This document shows positions 38,423 through 45,779 of a DNA stretch of 64,000 nt, piece after piece. Source of the stretch: Rivularia sp. MS3 (lineage in GTDB: Bacteria; Cyanobacteriota; Cyanobacteriia; Cyanobacteriales; Nostocaceae); the NCBI GenBank assembly GCA_019192545.1, contig JAHCMI010000002.1:1-64000 (forward strand). Reading direction: 5' to 3'. The position numbers and the translations under genes are program-made. The notes under the pieces were generated by a model. That model was given only the letters and a program-made list of their open reading frames with translations. It was not told the DNA's origin and searched no databases. The first letter of the stretch is position 1; each line of letters begins with the position of its first letter.

Positions 38423-38988
38423 ATATCTATAGATATGACAAAGTCTTAGATTTTATTATGATATTCGTTTATAAATCATGAGTTGACTGCTATATAACCT
38501 GTAAAAACTAAGTGACTACTAAAGTAAATTTTAAAATTTTTTATTTCTATAGCTAGTATTTACTTACCTGTATAAAGTAGCATCGAAACCAAATATTCGG
38601 TTAAGCACTGTAAAACAGTATTTCTGTAAATTTAATATTTTGCCGTTATATGATTTACGTAAAGCTTCAGAGCCTAATGAGCTTCTGAAGCTTTTTGTGT
38701 TAGGATAAAAACTTATGTACTATGTAATAATACAGACTACATTTATGTATTAAATGAAGGAAATGTCGAGTTAAAAGCTAATAATCTTTTTTTATCTAAA
38801 TAATATAAAGCCAGTATTAAGTAATTTCTGCTAAAAGTAAATTTTTTGCAAATTACAAGCCTGACTCAGCTTATGGGAGGAAAAATATGTAATTGTATAT
38901 TTGATTTGTTGAAAAAAAATTATACACATATAGCTTTGCATAATTGTTTTCGTTTGCGTTATTTCTGTGCCGTAATTCTGAGTAAATT
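38423..38988. other. Intergenic region before the PhyH-like gene
   Basis: These 566 bp are AT-rich. Apart from the terminator at 38661-38698 nothing is recognised. A 99-codon frame that starts here at 38846 and runs into the next gene in another frame is a shadow. Confidence 0.45.
38661..38698 (+). terminator. Hairpin terminator
   Basis: AAAGCTTCAG (38661-38670) pairs with CTGAAGCTTT (38685-38694), with a T-run after it, some 240 bp after the REC-EAL stop codon. Confidence 0.65.
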
Positions 38989-39903
38989 ATGTATAAAAAA
39001 ATTGTCTACAAAATTCGGAACGAGGTATCGCTTAATACTCGTCAGCTTCCGTTTTTGTGTACTCAAGATAAACTTAATTATCAAGCAGCACGGAAGAAGC
39101 ACTTTGAGAATTTACCCTCTATTTCGGATTATGAACAGAGTTTGATAAACAAAATCAAAAGTGAAGGGGTTGCAATGACTTCATTAGAAGCTCTTTCCAT
39201 TCCTTCTACTAAGCTGATGTTTCAAGCAGCTAAAACATTGATGCCGAAAATTCCTTCAAGCCTGTCTCAAAATAAAAAAGAATATGTAGTCCATGCAAGC
39301 CCCGAACAAATTTTAGAACATAAAGAAATTTTTCTTTGGGGTTTAGAGCAACGTTTAATCAATATTATCGAGAACTATATTGGTTTGCCAGTTGCTTATC
39401 ATGGTGCGTATTATCGTAGAGATACTGTTAATCCAGTTCAACTAAAGTCACGACTGTGGCATATCGATCCTGAAGACAGAAAAGTTTTGAAGGTAATTAT
39501 CTATCTTAATGATGTAGACAAAGAAAACGGTCCTTTTGAATATATTCCTCAATCACTTACCGATAAAATAGTTTCTTCATTGAGATACAATCATGGTTAC
39601 GTACAAGATAAAACAATGGAAAAGGTGATATCTCCTTTAAATTTTAAGTCTTGTTTGGGAGTTGCTGGAACTGTTATTTTTGCTTCTACAGGTAGTATAT
39701 TTCATAGAGGTAAAATACCAATTTATTCAGACAGATATACACTCTTTTTCGATTACACTTCTAGAAATCCAATAGTGCATAATCATTACGGTGCATCTTT
39801 TCTTTGCAAAGAACATATAGAACTGTTAGCAAAGAATCTGACACCGCAACAAAGAGAATGTCTTTTCTGGAAAGAACATTTTTGGCAACCTTTTAGTTGG
39901 TAG
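38989..39903 (+). CDS. PhyH-like 2-oxoglutarate/Fe(II) dioxygenase
   Basis: This is a 304-residue protein with the double-stranded beta-helix iron site of phytanoyl-CoA dioxygenase relatives. H158-x-D160 lies in RLWHIDPED, the distal His239 in GSIFHRGK, and Arg249 (SDRYTLFF) is placed to bind 2-oxoglutarate. The strand IIYLNDVDKENGPFEYIP between them is typical of the family. It probably hydroxylates a small molecule or a cofactor-bound acyl or amino acid; the substrate cannot be inferred. No biosynthetic genes are adjacent. The ribosome site is weak. Confidence 0.8.
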   Translation: MYKKIVYKIRNEVSLNTRQLPFLCTQDKLNYQAARKKHFENLPSISDYEQSLINKIKSEGVAMTSLEALSIPSTKLMFQAAKTLMPKIPSSLSQNKKEYVVHASPEQILEHKEIFLWGLEQRLINIIENYIGLPVAYHGAYYRRDTVNPVQLKSRLWHIDPEDRKVLKVIIYLNDVDKENGPFEYIPQSLTDKIVSSLRYNHGYVQDKTMEKVISPLNFKSCLGVAGTVIFASTGSIFHRGKIPIYSDRYTLFFDYTSRNPIVHNHYGASFLCKEHIELLAKNLTPQQRECLFWKEHFWQPFSW

Positions 39904-40015
39904 TCATAAGATAATATCTACCATTTGATATTAAGCTTATCCAAATAAAATTCTCAATTGAGTTTTCTAGATATTGAAATCTTTCCAACATTTTTTTCAG
40001 GGGCTTCTATTACTT

Positions 40016-40909
40016 TTAAAGGTAGAACAATAATGCAATTCCAGTTATAGAAATAAATACACCGAGAATTGCGCGGATACTAACTTTTTCTCCCATGCTG
40101 ATTGCAAAAGGTATGACAAAGATAGGGCTGGTTTGTAAGAGAGTAGATGCAATTCCTACAGATGTGAGTTTAATCGCGGTTTGTTGCAGCCAAATTCCTA
40201 AATAAGTTCCGCAGAAAGCAGCGAAAAAAGTTCCAAAAATTACTCGTGAATCCAGCAAATCATTAAGACGAAAGCTTGTTTGCGACTTAGATAATTTCCA
40301 TATCAGCAGAATTAATGTACCAGCACTCAATCTTAATAGAGCAGCCCACAAAGGACTAATTACAGTATCTGCTATTGCACTACGCGAAAGTACCGCGCCA
40401 ATTGCACCAGATAAAGCTGTCAATAAGCCAAAAACGATACCTTTTTTAAATTCTATAGTTGATATATTTTTTATATCTGTAGTTCGCTCGCTTACAACCC
40501 AAGCTACTCCTAATATTGTTACTAAAATACCGCACCAAGCTAATGCATTTAACTTTTCTTGCAGAAAAATCAGTCCGAAGATTGCTGACATTGGTGAAGT
40601 CAGAGTTTGCATTAGTAATGCTCTCCTAGCTCCCAAACTATTTATAGTATTAAAAAACAAAGTATCGCCCAGACTTATACCAATTACTCCGCTCGACAGT
40701 AACAAACACATTGGTAAAGTCGCGATTGAAGGAAATAACTCCCCCTTTGCCAAAATTGTGAACAAAAAAAGCGCGATCGCGATGATTCCTTTAATTAGAT
40801 TTAATTGCAAAGGTGGAATCCGCGCACCCAGCTTACTATAGACTACAGATGCAATAGACCACAAGCAGGCAGCAGATAAAGCCGCTACTTCCCCAGAAAA
40901 ATCTGTCAT
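40016..40909 (-). CDS. EamA/DMT family transporter
   Basis: This is a 297-residue inner-membrane protein with ten hydrophobic helices arranged as two EamA repeats (first half to about 145, second half from about 155). The phrases AALSAACLWSIASVVYSKLG and ALSGAIGAVLSRSAIA open the halves. Both end with the typical LGVAWV and ITGIALLF segments. Drug/metabolite transporters export or import small metabolites; no substrate is indicated. Its start lies beside the array of CIRCE-like dyads, which could control it or the divergent gene. Confidence 0.9.
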   Translation of the reverse strand: MTDFSGEVAALSAACLWSIASVVYSKLGARIPPLQLNLIKGIIAIALFLFTILAKGELFPSIATLPMCLLLSSGVIGISLGDTLFFNTINSLGARRALLMQTLTSPMSAIFGLIFLQEKLNALAWCGILVTILGVAWVVSERTTDIKNISTIEFKKGIVFGLLTALSGAIGAVLSRSAIADTVISPLWAALLRLSAGTLILLIWKLSKSQTSFRLNDLLDSRVIFGTFFAAFCGTYLGIWLQQTAIKLTSVGIASTLLQTSPIFVIPFAISMGEKVSIRAILGVFISITGIALLFYL

Positions 40910-40999
40910 TACAATTATTAAGAAATATTAAGAAGAGTAACTTGCTCTTTTCAAACAGTGAAAATCTTTAATATTTTAATATAAATAGCGTTATAAATA

Positions 41000-41115
41000 T
41001 TAGCACTCTATGAAGCTTTCTGCTAATTTTTGCGAGACAAATATTAGCACTCTCAATCGTTAACTGCTAACTTTGTACCGGATAAATCTTAGCACTATAT
41101 CGTGTATATTGCTAG
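41000..41115. promoter_or_regulatory. Three tandem CIRCE-like dyads
   Basis: TTAGCA-N15-TGCTAA occurs at 41000-41026 and 41044-41070, and TTAGCA-N15-TGCTAG at 41089-41115. Centres are 44 and 45 bp apart. The first two copies read TTAGCACTC in the left half, which is exactly the left arm of the HrcA operator CIRCE (TTAGCACTC-N9-GAGTGCTAA), and the 15-nt inner distance equals that of CIRCE. The inner three bases of the right arm do not match. The array lies between the EamA gene and the divergent small gene at 41229, placed to bind a repressor cooperatively. Whether HrcA or another protein binds is unknown. Confidence 0.6.
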
Positions 41116-41228
41116 TTTTATTTAAATAATATTAATAGCAAATTTGATTGTACTTAATTATTTGTTAGCAAACAAGCGCTAAAGCCTATATTAAAAAATA
41201 AAAATTTTTTACAACCTGGAGGAATCCG

Positions 41229-41576
41229 ATGAAATATACTTTCGATATTGTAGGTGTATCTCCAATTTTGCACTTTTTTAACCATCAACAACAGAGTCAG
41301 GAAAAGACTCAAAGTCAAGGTGTAGAGTACTTAGGAACACATATATGTACTCTAGATGCATTTCTCGAAACAGTAGAGCCAGTGCCTTCAAAGTGGGGCT
41401 GGAATATGGATGAAGTTGTGGATACTGTGATTCAGTTTTGGATGAACAATTCTGAGAGTATTGGTTACTGGAAATCTCGTTTAACCGATGCAGGTAAGGA
41501 TAATTTATTAGTTGCAAGGGTAGCGGATATAAAAGCATTAAAATCGGAATTTAATTCTTTATTGGGGAATGGTTGA
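41229..41576 (+). CDS. Conserved hypothetical protein, 115 aa
   Basis: This small soluble protein has no domain I recognise. It begins MKYTFDIVGVSPILHFFNHQ and contains a WGWNMDEVVDTVIQFWMNNS segment and a helical C-terminal end; it has no signal peptide. A good ribosome site (GGAGG, 7 bases before the ATG) supports translation. Its upstream region carries the CIRCE-like operator array, which suggests stress-responsive or repressed expression. A short hairpin at 41628-41645 may end the transcript. Confidence 0.65.
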   Translation: MKYTFDIVGVSPILHFFNHQQQSQEKTQSQGVEYLGTHICTLDAFLETVEPVPSKWGWNMDEVVDTVIQFWMNNSESIGYWKSRLTDAGKDNLLVARVADIKALKSEFNSLLGNG

Positions 41577-41627
41577 TAATACCTTAAAAAATGTCCTCAT
41601 CCTCAAAGGGTGGGGCTACAATTACAA

Positions 41628-41645
41628 AGCCCACTTGCATGGGCT
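41628..41645. terminator. Short hairpin after the 115-aa gene
   Basis: AGCCCA / TGGGCT with a 6-nt loop, followed by AATTATTTTGTT. It is a weak terminator candidate. Confidence 0.35.
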
Positions 41646-41773
41646 AATTATTTTGTTATCGCCTATTTCAATGTAAAATATTTTCCTAATATTAAGTAGC
41701 TCGGTATACAAAACAACTAAATACGGGCTATTATGGGCATTGAAAATTCGCTGAAAAAATAGGAGGATTAAGT

Positions 41774-42442
41774 ATTCTTATTCAGTTTACTGATTTCAAC
41801 GGAGCAGATACGTTTATCACTTCTCGCTACAATACTGAATGGAATGAAATATCCAACGTCTTAACTGAAATTCCACTACATATTAAAGCTTCAGATCAAG
41901 CTGGAATTCAAGGGAATCCAATATTCGATCCAGTCGGAACTAATGAATATATCAAAGCTGCAATGGTACAGCTTGAATGGAAAGCAAATATTCCAATTCC
42001 ATCAGAATATAAGTTTTTAGGTAAGGATATTGACTTTGGTAAAGCAGGTATAATCGTTGAAAGTCAGTTTTCTAATTATCCTTTTCTACTTAATAATACT
42101 TTACGTTCCGAATTGTTTTTTAAAGCCGGTACTGTATTTGCGTCACAACCGACTCAACTGGTAGTTTTAATTACGAAAGCCGGAATGTTTCCAGCTTCTA
42201 ACAGTACACTTTACTACGAACAAGCAGTTAAGCAATTGACAGCTTTAGCTGAATATCATGTATTTGATGTCCCAATTAGACTTGTAGGATTATTTGAATC
42301 TAAAAATACTACCGTACCCATTACTTGGACTGTTTATTCATCAACAAGATATTCTAGAAAAGTTTAAGTAAGGGAAACTCGTCAATGTCAAATTATGCCA
42401 GGTAGATCCACACGTAGTCGTTGCATAATTCGCCTTTTATAA
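41774..42442 (+). pseudogene. BglII-family restriction endonuclease gene, altered start and in-frame stop
   Basis: The translation matches R.BglII (AGATCT) as I remember it along its whole length: IPLHIKASDQ, IFDPVGTNEYIK, DIDFGK, SQFSNYPFLLNNT, MFPASNSTLYYEQA and VFDVPIRLVGL. The catalytic Asp, Glu and Gln are kept (residues 87, 96 and 98). The codon that aligns with Met1 of BglII is ATT (41774-41776). It follows a perfect AGGAGG (41761-41766) by seven bases. A TAA at 42365-42367 interrupts the frame; reading through it gives 222 codons, close to the 223 of BglII. The first ATG in frame is at 41963, beyond essential parts of the fold. The gene is either dead or started weakly at AUU and shortened by 25 residues. 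Confidence 0.8.
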
Positions 42443-42449
42443 TTAATAA

Positions 42450-43547
42450 TTAATCCCATAAATTAAGTTGAATCTGTTCTACCTTATCTTGTTTTCTTAT
42501 AGGTGTCTTTTTACCATTTCCATTCGGTTTTCTATCTATGGGTGGTTCTTCTCCACGTAAATTAGCAGCAAAAGCAGCTTCCTCATAAAGCAATCTATCT
42601 TCCATTTCTTGCAAATGGTATTCTTCAGAATATATCTTTGCCTTACTGCGTTCTGATGCCTTTTTAGCTACCTGCATATCAAAACGAAATTTTTCAATAG
42701 TTTCGCCAGTTTCTTCCACATAATCTCGCAGCGTTTTTAAATTGGGAAAACATTCATTTTGATCGGGTTCTTTACTCAAGCGACGTAACGCTACTTGATG
42801 ATATTTCGGCTCTAATTCTGCTCCTATAAAGTATCTTTCGTAGTCTTGAGCAACAACAGCTACCGTACCCGAACCCATATAAGGGTCAAGCACAATATCA
42901 TTCTTATTAGTAGTAGATAAAATAATACGAGCAATCATATCCTCTGGAAACTGACAAGGATGTATCGTCTGTTCCTCATGATTATGTTTTACATTCCGAA
43001 ACAACCAGATATCACCAGGATTTTTACCATTAGGATTACAAGATAATTCACCTTTACGATTTCCCCGATAGTGTTTCTTATTTTGATATTTTTGTGGAAC
43101 TCTAATACCATCTAAATTAAAAATATAATTATCAGATTTAGTAAACCAAAGTAGCGTTTCATGACGACAAGAAAACTTTTTTCGAGCATGAAGTCCATGC
43201 TGTCTCGCCCAAACTATACGATTTTTTGGAATTAACTCACAAGATTCTAAAATAGGAAAAAATCGAATATCAAGAGGAATTAACATTCCTTTATTAGAAA
43301 AAGCACCAATCTGCCAGAATAAAGAACCCGTACTTTTTAGAACTCGGCTACATTCTCGCAATATAACCGTTTGCTCTTGTAAATAAATTTCTAAAGCCTG
43401 TTTCGCTTCATATTCCTTACCTAAATTATAAGGTGGAGAAGAAACAACTAAATCAACAGATTCATCCGGTAATTTTTTCAGCAGTTTTATACAATCTCCC
43501 AGGTAAATTTCGTTTAAAGGAAGTTGATAATTATCTGTCACTGCCAC
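42450..43547 (-). CDS. Type II DNA methyltransferase (beta class, likely N4-cytosine), BglII-type partner
   Basis: This is a 365-residue amino-methyltransferase. The catalytic motif SPPY is at 37-40 and comes before the AdoMet motif DPYMGSGT (221-228), the beta-class order. SPPY is frequent in N4-cytosine enzymes. The region in between (about 105-190) holds the target recognition part, and a charged C-terminal tail follows. It is convergent with the BglII-like nuclease gene, its end 8 bp from the end of the read-through nuclease frame, so it most probably methylates the same site (AGATCT in BglII). The frame is intact, so protection persists even if the nuclease is lost. Confidence 0.88.
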   Translation of the reverse strand: MAVTDNYQLPLNEIYLGDCIKLLKKLPDESVDLVVSSPPYNLGKEYEAKQALEIYLQEQTVILRECSRVLKSTGSLFWQIGAFSNKGMLIPLDIRFFPILESCELIPKNRIVWARQHGLHARKKFSCRHETLLWFTKSDNYIFNLDGIRVPQKYQNKKHYRGNRKGELSCNPNGKNPGDIWLFRNVKHNHEEQTIHPCQFPEDMIARIILSTTNKNDIVLDPYMGSGTVAVVAQDYERYFIGAELEPKYHQVALRRLSKEPDQNECFPNLKTLRDYVEETGETIEKFRFDMQVAKKASERSKAKIYSEEYHLQEMEDRLLYEEAAFAANLRGEEPPIDRKPNGNGKKTPIRKQDKVEQIQLNLWD

Positions 43548-43647
43548 ACCTGATTATAATACTTTTGAACTATTAGAATAGTTTATTTTTAGTTGTGAGG
43601 CAAGGGGTAGTAGTAGATTTTATGGTGCTTTCGTTCCAAACAACCTT

Positions 43648-43923
43648 CTAATTTGAGGGAAAATAGCGATAAAAATCTTTACGATGTAAAACTCGATAAA
43701 AAGTAATCATATCACCATCGAAAGTTAAACCAATTCGATAATTACCTACCCGAATTCGATAAGTATTATCATATCCTGTTAGTTTCTTTAGATTACTGAC
43801 TTCTTCAAAACTTTCAAGTAATGGTATTTCTTCAAAAACAAGTGATTTGATTGATTCAAAGTATGGAGTACTTTTGAGAGTTTTAATATCTTTTAAAAAA
43901 CCAGGTAGATACTCAGTATTCAC
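43648..43923 (-). CDS. RelE/ParE-family toxin
   Basis: This is a 91-residue toxin of the RelE superfamily, likely an mRNA interferase acting in the ribosome. The segments LKKLTGYDNTYRIRVGNYRIG and VLHRKDFYRYFP carry the family's Arg and C-terminal aromatic/His residues. It starts with GTG, whose TG overlaps the TGA of the antitoxin gene (4-bp overlap), so the two are translationally coupled in the antitoxin-first order. It stands 100 bp upstream of the methyltransferase gene on the same strand. Confidence 0.85.
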   Translation of the reverse strand: MNTEYLPGFLKDIKTLKSTPYFESIKSLVFEEIPLLESFEEVSNLKKLTGYDNTYRIRVGNYRIGLTFDGDMITFYRVLHRKDFYRYFPSN

Positions 43924-44123
43924 TCTTTTTCTAATTCTGCTAATGCTTCGTTTAAACTAAGGGGTGTCTGTCCTTCAACTTCTTTCATAGCCATAATTAA
44001 CGCTTTATCTTCAATAGCTTCTACCATACGTTTATAATCGGTAAAATCTATCACTACTTTACGAATATTACCTTCAGCGTCGGTAATAAATTCTTTTGCA
44101 AATGGATATTTATCAGCTTGCAT
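43920..44123 (-). CDS. Antitoxin of the RelE-type pair
   Basis: This 67-residue protein precedes and overlaps the toxin gene. It has the shape of cyanobacterial antitoxins: a beta stretch (NIRKVVIDFTDYKRMVEAIED) followed by an acidic helical tail (TPLSLNEALAELEKE) that would wrap the toxin. Such antitoxins also repress their own promoter. Assignment rests on size, order and overlap with the toxin. Confidence 0.8.
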   Translation of the reverse strand: MQADKYPFAKEFITDAEGNIRKVVIDFTDYKRMVEAIEDKALIMAMKEVEGQTPLSLNEALAELEKE

Positions 44124-44152
44124 AGAGTTTTGGAAATTTTTGAGTGGTAATA

Positions 44153-44362
44153 TTAATTTAGCGTGTTGGCATTGGAAATTACCATTTCAGAATATTCCTC
44201 TTGTATCATCTCAAATACATTAACAAGTTCTGCACAAGCTTCGTCTAAAGTTTTTCCCCAAGCGTGACAACTGGGAATTAATGGGATGTGAGCGACAAAG
44301 GTATTGTTGTCATCGAGACGAATAACGATTGTGTAGTCTTTCAAGGACTTCATTAGATTCAT
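44153..44362 (-). CDS. HicB-like antitoxin without a HicA partner
   Basis: This is a 69-residue protein with the partial RNase-H-like fold of HicB: YTIVIRLDDNNTFVAHIPLIPSCHAWGKTLDEACAELVNVFEMIQEE. HicA, normally 60-80 residues with a conserved His and encoded just upstream of hicB, is not found on either side. It therefore appears to be an orphan, or to serve another role. It lies 29 bp upstream of the RelE-type antitoxin gene on the same strand and may be co-transcribed with the pair. Confidence 0.75.
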   Translation of the reverse strand: MNLMKSLKDYTIVIRLDDNNTFVAHIPLIPSCHAWGKTLDEACAELVNVFEMIQEEYSEMVISNANTLN

Positions 44363-44871
44363 TTTGCAGCTTTTATTAACAATGTAGCGTGATAATTGTG
44401 AAAGAGATTAGGAATGCGATGCTTAATAGATTATTGGAACCGTTACAAACTCTACTTATTGTATATACAAATTGTTGAGTATCTTAAATAGATTAAAAAG
44501 CTTATTTAAATAATTTTCATGGGGTTGATATTACAGGGTTTGATTGAAAATCTAGCGAAGCGGGTTTTGGGAGGGTTAGAAGTGCGATCGCCATTCTCAA
44601 ATCCCTCAGCAACGGTAATTTTATTTCATCGTAGGTTGGGTTAGACGCACGATAACATCAGATATCAAGGGAATACTTTATTTTGCGTCGTAACCCAACA
44701 TAGAATACTGTTGTTAATTCAATTGCTTTGTGTTGGGTTTCGCTTAGCTCCACCCAACCTACTCACTAGTGATACCACTGATATAGTTTAGTCTCACTAT
44801 ATGTATATTTGCGGTTTTATTTTTTTAACTAATACTTAATAATATATTTCATGTAGATTTAAATAATAGAA
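44363..44871. other. Intergenic region with MITE-like repeat
   Basis: This 509-bp gap holds the palindromic element at 44631-44762. Before it, a 40-codon open stretch from an ATG at 44520 runs into the element and has no recognisable relatives. The rest is AT-rich leader of the GUN4 gene. Confidence 0.45.
44631..44762. mobile_element. MITE-like palindromic repeat, GTAGGTTGGG ends
   Basis: GTAGGTTGGG (44631-44640) and CCCAACCTAC (44753-44762) bound 132 bp. A second nested pair (AACCCAACA / TGTTGGGTT) makes most of the element foldable. This is a dispersed element type often seen between genes in Nostocales genomes. No ORF and no clear target duplication are visible. Confidence 0.7.
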
Positions 44872-45516
44872 ATGAGTGTCTGTATTGAAAGTGTAAAACA
44901 TTTTCTTGTTCGACAAGAATGGAAGAAAGCAGATTTTGAAACAGAAAAATTAATATTTTCTTTTTGCAATTATACAGGACAGGAATACCTAAAATTAGAG
45001 GACATTGATCTTATTCCTCTTAATATTCTTGCTCATTTAGAAAATCTTTGGACAACACATAGCAAAGGTCGTTTTGGATTTAGGACTCAAGAAAAAATCC
45101 ATAACAGTATTAGAAAGCAAATTCGATTAAATCCACGAGAAAGCCTGCAACGCATGATATCTAATGTTATGCGTGGGAGTAATGATTCGATGAATAGTAA
45201 AGAAGTCCTGATGGTGCCATATTTTTATGGTGTTGAGATAGGATGGATAGAAGGGCATCCTATGGACTCTTTAGGTGCATACGGTAAAGATAAAAGTTAT
45301 GAAGAGTTGACCTTTGATTTATCTGCCCCATTAGGGCATTTACCTTGTCAAACTTGGTGGACATTGAATCATCAAACCACACAAGTGCCTTTTAATGTTT
45401 TATTTAAAAAATATGGAATTATTGGATTACCAGGATGTGCTATAAAATACCAATTTACACTACAATTACACCTCTTTAAAAGAATTCAAATAGCGTGCCA
45501 ACAATTCACTAATTAA
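44872..45516 (+). CDS. Stand-alone GUN4-domain protein
   Basis: This 214-residue protein is essentially one GUN4 module. The helical start EWKKADFETEKLIFSF, the LEDIDLIPLNILAHLENLW segment, the KGRFGFRTQEKI turn, WIEGHP and ELTFDLSAPLGHLP match the fold that in Gun4 binds porphyrins and activates Mg-chelatase. The N-terminal helical bundle of true cyanobacterial Gun4 is absent. It is therefore more likely one of the many GUN4-domain proteins of unknown, perhaps signalling, function than the chelatase cofactor. It stands alone in the accessory patch beside toxin-antitoxin and restriction genes. Confidence 0.8.
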   Translation: MSVCIESVKHFLVRQEWKKADFETEKLIFSFCNYTGQEYLKLEDIDLIPLNILAHLENLWTTHSKGRFGFRTQEKIHNSIRKQIRLNPRESLQRMISNVMRGSNDSMNSKEVLMVPYFYGVEIGWIEGHPMDSLGAYGKDKSYEELTFDLSAPLGHLPCQTWWTLNHQTTQVPFNVLFKKYGIIGLPGCAIKYQFTLQLHLFKRIQIACQQFTN

Positions 45517-45614
45517 GATGGGATAATATTAAATATATTTTTGGGTAAATACTCTATTTCACCATAATCATAAATTTTCAATACTATATGAAAGTTGAAT
45601 TCACCAATTTGATA

Positions 45615-45664
45615 TATTTTTTCCATAAGATATAAGATGTATTTTTTCCATAAGATATAAAATG
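45615..45664. repeat. 25-bp tandem repeat, two copies
   Basis: TATTTTTTCCATAAGATATA plus five bases, repeated twice with one difference, lies between the convergent GUN4 and acnB genes. Confidence 0.75.
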
Positions 45665-45779
45665 ATTTTAATCAATTTATATCTTTTCTCTTTAGACTTA
45701 AATCATTTAATGTATACTCTGCTTACTTCTGCGTTTAAAATAAATTCTAAGGTGGGCAAAAACCCACCCTAAAATCAAT

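Noticed and set aside
38846-39145. 99-codon frame overlapping the PhyH-like gene
   Set aside because: It runs in a different frame through a gene whose catalytic motifs are clear; the part outside has no features.
41165-41182. A fourth CIRCE-like dyad (TTAGC-N8-GCTAA)
   Set aside because: The spacer is 8 rather than that of the array, and the extended half-site is absent.
41963-42367. 134-residue protein as a separate intact gene
   Set aside because: It is only the central part of the BglII-like frame; homology extends upstream to 41774 and downstream past the stop.
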